NCBI RefSeq assembly: GCF_002968015.1
Contig: NZ_PUIP01000002.1
Location: 372,001 to 436,000 of the forward strand
DNA: 64,000 bases
Direction: 5' to 3'
DNA from: Massilia phosphatilytica
GTDB taxonomy: Bacteria > Pseudomonadota > Gammaproteobacteria > Burkholderiales > Burkholderiaceae_D
Below the pieces are notes generated by a model that was not told where the DNA came from, ran no database searches, and was given only the letters and a program-made list of their open reading frames with translations. The translations under genes were made by a program, and so were the position numbers. Position 1 is the first letter of the stretch. Each line of letters opens with the position of its first letter. This document shows positions 26,723-35,969 of the stretch, piece after piece.

Positions 26723-28819
26723 ATGAATCAGACATTACTCGTCGAACTGCAGACCGAAGAGCTGCCACCGAAGGCGCTCGTGAAACTGGGCGCCGCTTTT
26801 GCGAACGGCATCGCGAACGGCCTGAAGGCCCGTGATTTCCTGGACGCCGACAGCGTCGTCACCACCTACGCCACGCCGCGCCGCCTGGCCGTGTCGATCA
26901 CCAACGTGCGCGCCACGTCGGCCGACAAGACCATCCGCGAGAAGATCCTGCCGGTGACCGTCGCCCTCGACAAGGACGGCAACCCGACCGCGCCGCTGGC
27001 CAAGAAGCTGGCCGCCCTCGGCTTCCCCGACCTCTCGATCAGCGACCTCGAACGCGCCCAGGACGGCAAGGCCGAAAGCTTCTTCTACACGTACACCGCG
27101 CCGGGCATCGACCTCGCCGAGGGCCTGCAGCCGGTGCTGGAAGAGACGGTCGCCAAGCTGCCGATCCCGAAGGTGATGAGCTACCAGCGTCCGGACGGCG
27201 CCACCGTGCAGTTCGTGCGCCCCGTGCACTCGCTGCTGGCGCTGCACGGCGAGACCATCGTGCCGCTGTCCCTGCTGGGCCTTAAAGCCGGCCGCAGCAC
27301 GCTCGGCCACCGCTTCCTGTCGAACGGCCACGCCTTCGATATCGGCCATGCGGACGCGTACAACGAACTGCTCAAGGTCTTCGGCAAGGTCGTCGCCAAT
27401 GCCGGGGAACGCAAGGAATCCATCCGTACCCAGCTGCTGGCCAAGGCCGGCGGCGACCAGGTCCTGATGCCGGAATCGCTGCTGGATGAAGTGGCGGCGC
27501 TGGTCGAATGGCCCGTCGTCTACGAATGCCAGTTCGAGGAGGTGTTCCTGTCCGTGCCGCAGGAATGCCTGATCCTGACGATGCAGACGAACCAGAAATA
27601 CTTCGCACTGACGGATGCGAACGGCAAGCTCCGCTCGCGCTTCCTGATCGTGTCGAACCTCGCGACCGACGACCCGTCCGCCATCGTCGGCGGCAACGAG
27701 CGCGTCGTGCGCCCGCGCTTGTCGGATGCGAAATTCTTCTTCGAGCAGGACAAGAAGAAGTCGCTGGAATCGCGCCTGCCGCTGCTGGCGAACGTCGTCT
27801 ACCACAACAAGCTGGGCACGCAGGCCGAACGTACGCAGCGCGTCACGCGCCTCGCGGGCGCCATCGCCCGCCGCCTCGGCTACGACGTGCTGCTGGCCGA
27901 ACGCGGCGCGCAGCTTGCGAAGGCCGACCTGCTGACCGACATGGTGGGCGAGTTCCCGGAACTGCAAGGCATCATGGGCACGTATTACGCCCGCAACGAC
28001 GGCGAGCACGAGGAAGTGGCGCTGGCCGCCTCCGAGCACTACCAGCCGCGCTTCTCGGGCGACGCGCTGCCGACGACGAATACCGGCCTGACGGTCGCGC
28101 TGGCCGACAAGCTGGAAACGCTGGTCGGCATCTGGTCGATCGGCCTGCAGCCGACCGGCGAGAAGGACCCGTTCGCGCTGCGCCGTCACGCACTGGGCGT
28201 GATGCGCATGCTGGTCGAGAAGCGCCTGCCGCTCGCGCTGTCCGACCTGCTGAAGGATGCCGCCGGCGTGTTCGACTACATGCCGACCTTCAAAGACCCG
28301 ACGGCGGAAGTCACGGCCTTCATGCTGGACCGCCTGCGCGGCCTGCTGCGCGACCGCGGCTTCGCACCGAACGAAGTGGAAGCCGTGCTGGCGCAGAACC
28401 CGGACCGCGTGGACGACGTCGTCCAGCGCCTGGAAGCCGTGCAGGCCTTCGCCGCGCTGCCGGAGTCCGCCTCGCTGGCCGCGGCCAACAAGCGTATCTC
28501 GAACATCCTCAAGAAGAACGAGGAAGCGCTCGCCCAGGCAGGCAACGTCGATCCGGCGCTGCTGCAGGACGCCGCGGAGAAGGCTCTGTATGCCAGCGTG
28601 CAGCGCGTGCAGCCGGACGTCGACGCCGCGTTCGAACGCGGCGACTTCACGGGCACGCTCAAGACGCTGGCCCAGCTGCGCGACGACGTCGATGCGTTTT
28701 TCAACGACGTGATGGTGATGGCCGATGACGTCGCGCTGCGCAACAACCGCCTGGCCCTGCTGTCCATCCTGCACCGCATGATGAACCGCGTGGCCGACAT
28801 CTCGAAACTGGCAGCGTAA
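26723..28819 (+). CDS. glyS: Glycyl-tRNA synthetase beta subunit
   Basis: A 698-residue beta chain, which carries tRNA recognition and stabilises the alpha subunit. [20 protein letters not shown] at the N-terminus, [19 protein letters not shown] and the HD-like block, and a C-terminal anticodon-binding domain ([20 protein letters not shown], then NDVMVMAD) are all as expected. Length is normal. It starts 20 bp after glyQ and ends 5 bp before gmhB, so the genes are cotranscribed. Confidence 0.98.
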   Translation: MNQTLLVELQTEELPPKALVKLGAAFANGIANGLKARDFLDADSVVTTYATPRRLAVSITNVRATSADKTIREKILPVTVALDKDGNPTAPLAKKLAALGFPDLSISDLERAQDGKAESFFYTYTAPGIDLAEGLQPVLEETVAKLPIPKVMSYQRPDGATVQFVRPVHSLLALHGETIVPLSLLGLKAGRSTLGHRFLSNGHAFDIGHADAYNELLKVFGKVVANAGERKESIRTQLLAKAGGDQVLMPESLLDEVAALVEWPVVYECQFEEVFLSVPQECLILTMQTNQKYFALTDANGKLRSRFLIVSNLATDDPSAIVGGNERVVRPRLSDAKFFFEQDKKKSLESRLPLLANVVYHNKLGTQAERTQRVTRLAGAIARRLGYDVLLAERGAQLAKADLLTDMVGEFPELQGIMGTYYARNDGEHEEVALAASEHYQPRFSGDALPTTNTGLTVALADKLETLVGIWSIGLQPTGEKDPFALRRHALGVMRMLVEKRLPLALSDLLKDAAGVFDYMPTFKDPTAEVTAFMLDRLRGLLRDRGFAPNEVEAVLAQNPDRVDDVVQRLEAVQAFAALPESASLAAANKRISNILKKNEEALAQAGNVDPALLQDAAEKALYASVQRVQPDVDAAFERGDFTGTLKTLAQLRDDVDAFFNDVMVMADDVALRNNRLALLSILHRMMNRVADISKLAA

Positions 28820-28824
28820 GTGCA

Positions 28825-29385
28825 ATGAAGCTGATCATCCTCGACCGGGACGGGGTCATCAACCATGACTCCCCCGAGTTCATCAAGTCGCCCGCCGAGT
28901 GGATCCCGATCCCGGGGTCGCTGGAGGCGATCGCGCGCCTGAACCAGGCCGGCTACCGCGTCGTCATCGCATCGAACCAGTCGGGCATCGCGCGCGAACT
29001 GTTCGACATCGCGACCCTGAACGCGATCCACCAGAAGATGCACGCGAACGCGCAGCTGGTCGGCGCCGACATCGACGCGATCTTCTTCTGCCCGCACGCG
29101 GCCATCGACAACTGCGACTGCCGCAAGCCGAAGAACGGGATGTTCGAGGAGATCAGCAAGCGCTTCAAGGTCAGCCTGAAGGGCGTGCCGACCGTCGGCG
29201 ATTCGCTGCGCGACCTGCAGGCGGGCTTCATCAGCGGCTGCGTGCCCTACCTGGTCCTGACCGGCAAGGGCGAGAAGACCCGGGAGACAGGCGGCCTGCC
29301 GCCTGGCACGCAGGTCTTTCCCGACCTCGCGTCCATGGTCGATGCCTTCCTCAAAGCTCCCTCCGCACAAACTGCCAACGCATGA
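28825..29385 (+). CDS. gmhB: D-glycero-beta-D-manno-heptose-1,7-bisphosphate 7-phosphatase
   Basis: A 186-residue HAD-family phosphatase of the ADP-heptose route for LPS inner core. HAD motif I is LIILDRDGVINHDS (nucleophile Asp), motif II is VIASNQSGIAR, and a zinc-binding set appears as FCPHAAIDNCDCRKP. PTVGDSLRDLQAG is motif IV. Length and motif order match GmhB. It follows glyS by 5 bp and overlaps the acyltransferase start by ATGA. Its product feeds heptosyltransferase WaaC, encoded at 33.0-34.0 kb. Confidence 0.95.
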   Translation: MKLIILDRDGVINHDSPEFIKSPAEWIPIPGSLEAIARLNQAGYRVVIASNQSGIARELFDIATLNAIHQKMHANAQLVGADIDAIFFCPHAAIDNCDCRKPKNGMFEEISKRFKVSLKGVPTVGDSLRDLQAGFISGCVPYLVLTGKGEKTRETGGLPPGTQVFPDLASMVDAFLKAPSAQTANA

Positions 29386-30164
29386 TCGTTACCACCGCAA
29401 CCCCAGACCTGGAGACCACGCCTTTGCGTACCGCCGTCCTGTTCCTGCGTTCCCTGTTGTTCACGATCGTCATGATCGTCGCCACCGTCGTGTGGGCCTG
29501 CGTCTGCTTCCTGGCGGCGCCGCTCCCGTACAACAAGCGGTTCTGGGTCACGTCGCGCTGGAACGTCTTCATCATCTGGTGCGCCCGCGTCATCTGCGGC
29601 ATCCGCTACCAGGTGAAGGGCTACGAGAACCTGCCTCCCCAACCCGCGATCCTGCTGTCGAAGCACCAGTCGGCATGGGAGACCATCTTCATGCTGCCCA
29701 ACATGCGGCGGCCGCTCGTCTATGTCTTCAAGAAGGAGATCCTGTATATCCCCTTCTTCGGCTGGGGCATGGCGCTGCTGCGCATGATCCCGATCGACCG
29801 CAGCAAGGGCAAGCGCGCGTTCGCGCACGTCGTCAAGATCGGCAAGGCGCGCCTCGCGGACGGCCAGTCGATCATCATGTTCCCCGAAGGGACGCGCATC
29901 CCCGTGGGCCAGAAAGGACAGTACAAAAGCGGCGGTACGCGCCTGGCGATAGAAACTCGTGCCATGGTCGTGCCGATCGCGCATAATTCAGGTGAGTGCT
30001 GGCCCAAGAACTCGTTCATCAAGCGGCCGGGCCTCATCACCGTCTCGATCGGCACGCCGATATCGCCGGAAAACCACACTGCCGACAGTCTGATGCAAGA
30101 GGTCGAAAATTGGATAGAATCGGAAATGCGCGTCATTTCGCCCCACGCCTATTCAGGTACTTGA
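29382..30164 (+). CDS. PlsC-family acyltransferase (lysophospholipid acyltransferase)
   Basis: A 260-residue membrane-bound glycerolipid acyltransferase. One or two N-terminal hydrophobic segments (LFLRSLLFTIVMIVATVVWA) precede the acyltransferase blocks. The first block is LLSKHQSAWETIF, an HX4E form instead of the usual HX4D; the second is MIPIDR; the third is IIMFPEGTRIPVG. It is likely a 1-acylglycerol-3-phosphate or related lysolipid acyltransferase; the HX4E variant seems common in betaproteobacterial homologues (from memory). ATG 29382 overlaps the gmhB stop. A second, HX4D-type PlsC gene is at 38144. Confidence 0.88.
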   Translation: MIVTTATPDLETTPLRTAVLFLRSLLFTIVMIVATVVWACVCFLAAPLPYNKRFWVTSRWNVFIIWCARVICGIRYQVKGYENLPPQPAILLSKHQSAWETIFMLPNMRRPLVYVFKKEILYIPFFGWGMALLRMIPIDRSKGKRAFAHVVKIGKARLADGQSIIMFPEGTRIPVGQKGQYKSGGTRLAIETRAMVVPIAHNSGECWPKNSFIKRPGLITVSIGTPISPENHTADSLMQEVENWIESEMRVISPHAYSGT

Positions 30165-30208
30165 ATGAATTGGGCGCGCAGAACCAAGCACCATCGAAGC
30201 CGCCCACC

Positions 30209-31126
30209 ATGACCTCCCCCAAGACCGACGCGAACCAGCCGGACCTGTTTGCCCAGGAACTGGTCGCGACGCTCAAGCCAGCGCCCGCACCGACACCAGT
30301 GGCACGCCCCGTGCCGCCGGCCCCGCTGTTCAAGGCACCGCCGGTGCCGACCCGCACGCTCCCCATCCCGCCCGTCGGCCCGAACGATCCGCCGCTGCGC
30401 AAGATCCAGCTCGGATCGCACACCGTCCACTACGTCCTGCGCCGCTCCGCGCGCCGCTCGCACGGCTTCATGGTCTGCGACGACGGCCTGTTCGTGACGT
30501 CGCCGAACCGCGCGCCGCTGGACGACATCGAGCGCGCCATCCGCGCCAAGCAGCGCTGGATCCTCACCAAGCTGTTCGAACGGGGCGAGCGCCGCGCGCT
30601 GCGCGCCGAACGCCCGCCCGTGGAATGGGTCGACGGCGCGCAACTGCCCTACCTGGGCGCCGACATCACCCTGCGCCTGGAGCCCGCCGCGCGCAGCCAC
30701 TGCGTCCACGATGCCGCCACGCGCACCTTGCATCTCGGCGTGACGCCGGGCCTGGAGACGTGGCAGATCCGCGAGCGCGTGAAGCTGTGGTTCCAGGACG
30801 AGGCGAAACGGATCTTCCGCGAACGCCTCGACCTGTACGCGCCGCACGTGGGCGTGACCTATCACTCGTTCGCGATCTCCTCGGCCGGCACGCGCTGGGG
30901 TTCGTGCACGGTGGCCGGGAACATCCGCCTGAACTGGAAGCTGGTGCACTATCCACTTGCGCTGCTGGACTACGTGGTCGTGCACGAACTGGCGCACCTG
31001 CGCGAGATGAACCACAGCCCGGCCTTCTGGGCCGTCGTGGGCGAGGTCTTTCCGGATTATGACGGCGCCAAGGCGGCGCTCAAGAAGCGGTCGGTGGAGA
31101 TGCCGGTGCTGTTCCCCGACGAGTGA
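30209..31126 (+). CDS. YgjP/WLM-like metallopeptidase-domain protein
   Basis: A 305-residue protein. The first 60 residues are Pro/Ala-rich and probably disordered (LKPAPAPTPVARPVPPAPLF). The rest is a YgjP-type domain (M48-related, SprT/WLM-like fold) with VVVHELAHLREMNHSPAFWA: HExxH plus a third His for zinc. SSAGTRWGSCTVAGNIRLNW is the other family signature. E. coli YgjP has been linked to UTP pyrophosphatase activity, but the role of this subgroup is uncertain. ATG 30209 begins the recognisable N-terminus (MTSPKTDANQPDLFA), 44 bp after the acyltransferase. Confidence 0.85.
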   Translation: MTSPKTDANQPDLFAQELVATLKPAPAPTPVARPVPPAPLFKAPPVPTRTLPIPPVGPNDPPLRKIQLGSHTVHYVLRRSARRSHGFMVCDDGLFVTSPNRAPLDDIERAIRAKQRWILTKLFERGERRALRAERPPVEWVDGAQLPYLGADITLRLEPAARSHCVHDAATRTLHLGVTPGLETWQIRERVKLWFQDEAKRIFRERLDLYAPHVGVTYHSFAISSAGTRWGSCTVAGNIRLNWKLVHYPLALLDYVVVHELAHLREMNHSPAFWAVVGEVFPDYDGAKAALKKRSVEMPVLFPDE

Positions 31127-31141
31127 TCGGGGAACAGACGG

Positions 31142-31696
31142 TTACGAGGCGCGGAACTGGAGTTCGCCCGCCGCCCGCGCCTCGACGATCCCGCGCATCG
31201 CGCTGACTTCTTCCTTGTTCAGGCACCGGAACGGAATGGGCAGGGTGCCGCGCTTCAGGATCATCATGAAGCCTTTCGAATACGTGCGGATGCGCTGCAC
31301 GTCGTTCCAGTCGATCAGGCTCACGCCCGTGTCGCTGGTGCGCACGATGCCGTGCTGGTCGATCTGGAATTCGTACGTGCGCTTCCCGCGCTGCAGCAGC
31401 ACGAAGTGCGTGGCCGCCGACAGCGTGCTTTTCAGGCGCAGGTAGACGCCCATCGGCCAGCGGATATGGCGGCGGCGGATCAGGTAACCGCCATGCTCCC
31501 ACATGAAGTTCACGTACTCGGCGAACGAGTAACGCACCCAGAAATGAAGGCTGTAACGTTCCGCCGGCGGATGCACGACCGGGATCGTGGCCGCCGGCAT
31601 GGCGTCGGCGCCCAGATCCACGGCGTCAGGCTGGTCCAGAAGCGCGGCCCCGCCATCCGAGTGGCCGGCCGCTCGCGAGCGATTTGACCACAACAT
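31142..31696 (-). CDS. YcxB-like domain protein
   Basis: A 184-residue protein. The C-terminal half (VSLIDWNDVQRIRTYSKGFM, then MILKRGTLPIPFRCL) matches the YcxB-like C-terminal domain, a small beta-rich module of unknown function usually attached to two membrane helices. Here the preceding region (MWEHGGYLIRRRHIRW) is not clearly membrane-spanning. ATG 31696 was chosen because AAAGGGG lies about 6 bases upstream; the ATG at 31702 directly abuts it. It converges with the YgjP-like gene and lies upstream of waaA on the same strand. Confidence 0.6.
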   Translation of the reverse strand: MLWSNRSRAAGHSDGGAALLDQPDAVDLGADAMPAATIPVVHPPAERYSLHFWVRYSFAEYVNFMWEHGGYLIRRRHIRWPMGVYLRLKSTLSAATHFVLLQRGKRTYEFQIDQHGIVRTSDTGVSLIDWNDVQRIRTYSKGFMMILKRGTLPIPFRCLNKEEVSAMRGIVEARAAGELQFRAS

Positions 31697-31742
31697 GTGC
31701 ATCCCCTTTCGTTTTCTAATCTAAAGAGAATGGTAACAAAAG

Positions 31743-33005
31743 CTACGCGATAATTTGTTGCAAGAGTTCAACAGTGCGCACTGTTGCGCCACGATGGCGG
31801 GCCGCAAAGGCCAGTGCTTGCGCGCCCATGGCGGCGCGGCGGGCATCGTCATCGAGCAGGCCGGCGGCGGCATGCAGCAGCGCCGGCGCATCGGGCACGC
31901 GCAGCGCGGCGCCGGCGGCCACGGCTTCCCCGGTCGCCTGCAGGAAGTTGAAGGTGTGCTCGCCCACCAGCACCGGACGTCCCAGCGCGCAGGCTTCGAT
32001 CAGGTTCTGGCCTCCCAGCGGCAGCAGGCTGCCGCCGACGAAGGCGCAGTCGCACGCGGCGTAATACGCGAACATCTCGCCCATCGAATCGCCCAGCAGC
32101 ACGTCGGTGTCCACGTGCTCCGGCAGCGCGGATCGGCGCGCCAGCGACAAGCCGCGCTCCCCGGCCATGCGCGCCACCTCGTCGAAGCGCTGCGGATGGC
32201 GCGGGACCAGCACGAGCAGCATGCCGGCCGGGCGCTGTGCCATGGCTTTGTACGCGTCGAGGATGAGCGCTTCCTCGCCCTCGCGCGTGGAGGCGCACAG
32301 CAGCACGGGGCGATCGGCAAACCGTGAGCGCAGCATGGCGCCCGTGTCCAGCGCCGCCTGCGGCGGCACGACGTCGAATTTGATGCTGCCGGTGACGGCG
32401 ACATTGGGCGCGCCCAGCGATGCGATGCGTTCGGCATCGGCATCCGTCTGCGCGGCGACGAGCGTGATCGCGCGGGCGGCGTCCGTCATCAACGCGCCGA
32501 TCTTGCGGCCGCGGCGCAGCGACCGTTCGGACAGGCGCGCATTCACGAGCGCCACCGGCACGCCATGCGCGGCGCAGCCGTGGATCAGGTTCGGCCACAC
32601 CTCGGTCTCCATCAGGATGCAGGCCGCGGGCTCGAAATGGCGCAGGAAGCGGCCGACCATGAAGCCGGTATCGTACGGCAGGAACGACTGGATCACGCGG
32701 TCGCCGTGCTTTCCGAACAGTGCGCGGCCCGTGGCGCGGCCCGTCGGCGTCATGTGCGTGAGGAGGATGCGGGCATCGGGACGCGCGGCCAGCAGGGCCT
32801 CGACCAGGGGCTCGGCGGCGCGCGTCTCGCCGACGGAGACGGCGTGCACCATGATGGTCTGACGCTTTGCAGGTCTCCCGCCATAGAAACCGAGACGCTC
32901 GCCCAAATGCGTGCGGTAGCCGGGCTCGCGGCGTCCCCGCCACCACAACCGGCCCAGCACGAGCGGCAGCGCGAGCCACCACAGCAGCGAATACAGCACA
33001 CGCAT
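31743..33005 (-). CDS. waaA: 3-deoxy-D-manno-octulosonic acid (Kdo) transferase
   Basis: A 420-residue inner-membrane glycosyltransferase that attaches Kdo to lipid A precursor. An N-terminal anchor (LYSLLWWLALPLVLGRLWW) is followed by RTHLGERLGFYGGRP, HAVSVGETRAAEPLVEALL (catalytic Glu region), LMETEVWPNLI and a nucleotide-binding segment VGGSLLPLGGQNLIEACALG. All are standard WaaA blocks. The ATG at 33005 shares one base with the waaC stop (TGATG), fixing the start. With waaC and the phosphohexomutase it forms a tight LPS-core operon. Confidence 0.95.
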   Translation of the reverse strand: MRVLYSLLWWLALPLVLGRLWWRGRREPGYRTHLGERLGFYGGRPAKRQTIMVHAVSVGETRAAEPLVEALLAARPDARILLTHMTPTGRATGRALFGKHGDRVIQSFLPYDTGFMVGRFLRHFEPAACILMETEVWPNLIHGCAAHGVPVALVNARLSERSLRRGRKIGALMTDAARAITLVAAQTDADAERIASLGAPNVAVTGSIKFDVVPPQAALDTGAMLRSRFADRPVLLCASTREGEEALILDAYKAMAQRPAGMLLVLVPRHPQRFDEVARMAGERGLSLARRSALPEHVDTDVLLGDSMGEMFAYYAACDCAFVGGSLLPLGGQNLIEACALGRPVLVGEHTFNFLQATGEAVAAGAALRVPDAPALLHAAAGLLDDDARRAAMGAQALAFAARHRGATVRTVELLQQIIA

Positions 33006-33976
33006 CAGCGGCTCTCCAGCAGGCGCCGCGCGGCCGCCACGACCTCGTCGACGGTCGGCGGCGTGCCCGTGTCGCCCAGGTTGACGATGCGCGGCGACCA
33101 GTTGCCCTCGGTCTTCCAGCGCGGCGAATCGGCATAGATCTCGACCGTCGGCCGCACGAAGGCGGCGGCGATGTGCGTGAGGCCCGTGTCCACGCCCACT
33201 GCGAGCCTCGCGTGGCGCGCCAGCGCCACCGCATCCATCATCGACAGCTTCGGCAGCACGCGCGCATGCGGCAGCGCGGCGGCCAGGCGTTCGGCCTCCT
33301 CTTTCTCGCGCGGCGAGCCCCATGGCAGCAGGATCGTCATCGGCGCGAGCGCCTGGCCGAGCGCGATCCAGTGCGCCGTCGGCCATTTTTTCGCATCGCG
33401 TGCCGTCCCGTGGAAGAACACGGCGTAATCTTCCAGCGGCATCCAGCCGGGGCGCGGGCTGCCTTCGGGCGCGGGCAGGCCGAAATCGGGCGGCGTGTCG
33501 ACGGCATAGCCGAGCGCCGCGGCCACGACCTGGCGGCCGCGCGCCACCGCATGCGTGCGCGGTTCGACCGGAATGCTGCGGCTGTGGAAGATGCGCGAGA
33601 TGCCCTCGTAGCCCGAGTCCTCGGTACCGTTGGCCAGGCCGATCTTCTGGCCACCGCGTGCGCAGGCCATCACGATGCCCGTCTTGATCAGGCCCTGCGT
33701 GTCGAACACGTAGTCGTACCGCTCGGCGCGCAGGTCGGCAAAAAAGCCGCGCAATTCCGCGCGCACGGCCGCCTGGCCGAGTCCCTTGCGCCAGCGCCGC
33801 AGCGCGAACGGGATCACCTTGCGCACGTTCGGGTTGAGCCTCACGAGGCTGACATAGCCCTCTTCCACCACCCAGTCCACCTGGGCGTCCGGAAAGTGGC
33901 GCCGGATGTCGGCCACGATCGGGAGATTGTGCAGGACGTCGCCCAGCGACGACACCCGCACCAGCAGGATCTTCAT
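33005..33976 (-). CDS. waaC: Lipopolysaccharide heptosyltransferase I
   Basis: A 323-residue GT9 enzyme that adds the first L-glycero-D-manno-heptose to Kdo2-lipid A. MKILLVRVSSLGDVLHNLPI is the typical N-terminus; VDWVVEEGYVSLVRLNP and GVDTGLTHIAAAFVRPTVEI (donor-binding) fit WaaC. Length is normal. It overlaps both neighbours by one base (TGATG at 33976 and 33005). It uses ADP-heptose made by a pathway that includes GmhB, encoded 4 kb away on the other strand. Confidence 0.95.
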   Translation of the reverse strand: MKILLVRVSSLGDVLHNLPIVADIRRHFPDAQVDWVVEEGYVSLVRLNPNVRKVIPFALRRWRKGLGQAAVRAELRGFFADLRAERYDYVFDTQGLIKTGIVMACARGGQKIGLANGTEDSGYEGISRIFHSRSIPVEPRTHAVARGRQVVAAALGYAVDTPPDFGLPAPEGSPRPGWMPLEDYAVFFHGTARDAKKWPTAHWIALGQALAPMTILLPWGSPREKEEAERLAAALPHARVLPKLSMMDAVALARHARLAVGVDTGLTHIAAAFVRPTVEIYADSPRWKTEGNWSPRIVNLGDTGTPPTVDEVVAAARRLLESR

Positions 33977-35358
33977 CAGAATGGCAGCTTGGCGTCGGGC
34001 TTGGCGGCCAGGATCACGCGGGCGAACTCTTTCTGGATGCGGTCCAGCGCTGCCGGGTTCTCGCCCTCGAAGCGCAGCACGACGACGGGCGTCGTGTTCG
34101 AACCGCGCGCCAGGCCGAATCCGTCCGGGTATTCCACGCGCAGGCCGTCGATGTCGACGATACGGTCAGCGCCCGGGAACTCCGCTTCGGCGCGCAGTTT
34201 GTCGATCAGCGCGAAATTCTCGCCTTCGTTCAGGTGCAGGTGCAGCTCGGGCGTGCTGGACGCGATCGGCAAGCCGTTCAGCAGCGCCGACGGGTCGGTC
34301 TCGCGCGTGAGGATCTCGAGCAGGCGCGCGCCCGTGTACAGGCCGTCGTCGAAGCCGAACCAGCGGTCCTTCCAGAAGATATGGCCGCTCATCTCGCCGC
34401 CCAGCGGCGCGCCCGTTTCCTTCAGCTTGGCCTTGACGAGCGAGTGGCCCGTCTTCCACATCAGCGGACGGCCGCCATGCTGTTCGATCCACGGGCCCAG
34501 GTGGCGCGTGCACTTCACGTCGTACAGGATTTCCGCGCCCGGGTTGCGCGACAGGACGTCCTGCGAGAACAGCATCATCTGGCGGTCCGGGAAGATGATC
34601 TGGCCATCCTTGGTGACGACGCCCAGGCGGTCGCCGTCGCCGTCGAACGCGAGACCGATCTCGGCGTCCGACGTTTTCAGGCATTCGATCAGGTCCTGCA
34701 GGTTTTCCGGATGCGCCGGATCGGGGTGGTGGTTCGGGAAGTGGCCGTCCACGTCGCAGAACAATTCGATCACCTCGCAACCCATCGCGCGGAACAGGTC
34801 ACCCGCGACCATGCCGGCCACGCCGTTGCCGCAGTCCACCGCGATCTTGATCGGACGCGCGATCTTGACGTCACCGACGATACGTTCGACGTAGGCGGCC
34901 TTGATGTCGTGCGTCGAATAGCTGCCCTGCTGTGCGGCCGGCTGGAAGTCGTCGCGCTCGATGGCCTGGTACAGGCCCTGGATGGCGTCGCCGTAGATCG
35001 CCTCGCCCGCCAGCACCATCTTGAAGCCGTTGTAGTCCGGCGGGTTGTGGCTGCCGGTCACCATGATGCCCGAGCGCGCACCCAGCACGTTGGTGGCGAA
35101 ATAGACCATCGGCGTGGCAACCATGCCCAGGTCGACGACGTCCACGCCCGCGGCCTGCAGGCCGGCGGCCAGCGCTTGCGCCAGGTCCGGGCCCGACAGG
35201 CGGCCGTCGCGGCCGATGATGACGGTACGTTCTCCCTTGGCCAGCGCGGCGGCGCCGAACGCCTGGCCGATGCGGCGTGCGATTCCTGCGTCGAGCGTGC
35301 TGCCGATGACGCCGCGGATGTCATACGCCTTGAAGATCGTTTTCGAGAGAGAAACCAT
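33976..35358 (-). CDS. manB: Phosphomannomutase/phosphoglucomutase (AlgC/ManB type)
   Basis: A 460-residue alpha-D-phosphohexomutase interconverting hexose 1- and 6-phosphates for LPS and exopolysaccharide precursors. The catalytic phosphoserine loop is GIMVTGSHNPPDYNGFK (about residue 108), the metal loop is GLAFDGDGDRLGVV, and the sugar-binding loop is GGEMSGHIFW. KAYDIRGVIGSTLD opens the protein. Length matches Pseudomonas AlgC. It is first in the manB-waaC-waaA unit. Whether mannose or glucose phosphate is preferred cannot be read from sequence. Confidence 0.93.
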   Translation of the reverse strand: MVSLSKTIFKAYDIRGVIGSTLDAGIARRIGQAFGAAALAKGERTVIIGRDGRLSGPDLAQALAAGLQAAGVDVVDLGMVATPMVYFATNVLGARSGIMVTGSHNPPDYNGFKMVLAGEAIYGDAIQGLYQAIERDDFQPAAQQGSYSTHDIKAAYVERIVGDVKIARPIKIAVDCGNGVAGMVAGDLFRAMGCEVIELFCDVDGHFPNHHPDPAHPENLQDLIECLKTSDAEIGLAFDGDGDRLGVVTKDGQIIFPDRQMMLFSQDVLSRNPGAEILYDVKCTRHLGPWIEQHGGRPLMWKTGHSLVKAKLKETGAPLGGEMSGHIFWKDRWFGFDDGLYTGARLLEILTRETDPSALLNGLPIASSTPELHLHLNEGENFALIDKLRAEAEFPGADRIVDIDGLRVEYPDGFGLARGSNTTPVVVLRFEGENPAALDRIQKEFARVILAAKPDAKLPF

Positions 35359-35556
35359 GAATTATCTACCTTGCTGGACGGGGCACCGGAATGCGCGCGC
35401 ACGGGCATTACGAACGCCGGTTGGATCGGATGTCGGAAAAAGGGATATTGTAACGGCAAGCAGGACCGACGGGGTCGGATTACCGCTGTATTGGATGCGC
35501 AAATAAGCGCGGTGAGGCGCACAGAACGTGCGCACTCGGAACGATATGAAACGGAA

Positions 35557-35883
35557 TCAGACGCGCAGTTTGTCCAGCGATTTACCGCCTTCGACCCATT
35601 CCTTGACCCATTTCGGCTGGCGGCCGCGACCGGTCCACTGCTGCGACGCATTGTCCGGATTGCGATAACGGACGGCCACGGAGCCGGTATTCCCACCCGC
35701 CGATTTGCCGCCACGGCCACTGGCGCTGATCAGGTCTTTCAAAGGCACGCCTACGCTCTGTGCGATGGCCATGATCTGTTCACGTGCCTTTTGCACTTCC
35801 TGAACTTCGCGTTTCTTCATTTCCTGCTTGATCTGCTCCTGCAGGTTGCGCAAATCGCCCAAGGACAAATTAGACAGATCCAT
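35557..35883 (-). CDS. H-NS family nucleoid-associated protein
   Basis: A 108-residue H-NS/BpH3-type protein. The N-terminal coiled-coil (LGDLRNLQEQIKQEMKKREV) mediates dimerisation. The C-terminal AT-hook-like core is NPDNASQQWTGRGRQPKWVK, the standard betaproteobacterial form. It should silence AT-rich, often foreign, DNA. ATG 35883 has AAGGA 7 bases upstream, and a good promoter lies at 35919-35948. A small hairpin (35517-35533, GCGCAC/GTGCGC) follows the gene and might help end transcription. Confidence 0.93.
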   Translation of the reverse strand: MDLSNLSLGDLRNLQEQIKQEMKKREVQEVQKAREQIMAIAQSVGVPLKDLISASGRGGKSAGGNTGSVAVRYRNPDNASQQWTGRGRQPKWVKEWVEGGKSLDKLRV

Positions 35884-35918
35884 CTTGATTCCTTATAAGT
35901 AGAGTCTAGGTGTATGGG

Positions 35919-35948
35919 ATTTTATCGAATATTCACCAATGCTCGCAA
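35919..35948 (-). promoter_or_regulatory. Promoter of the H-NS-like gene
   Basis: On the minus strand TTGCGA (35948-35943), an 18-bp spacer and TAAAAT (35924-35919) give a good sigma-70 match, about 36 bp before ATG 35883. The region is AT-rich, as expected for an autoregulated hns-like gene. Confidence 0.55.
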
Positions 35949-35969
35949 TATACTACAACTGAAATTTCT

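Noticed and set aside
26735-28825. A 696-codon open frame on the minus strand
   Set aside because: It is antisense to glyS, which is unambiguous.
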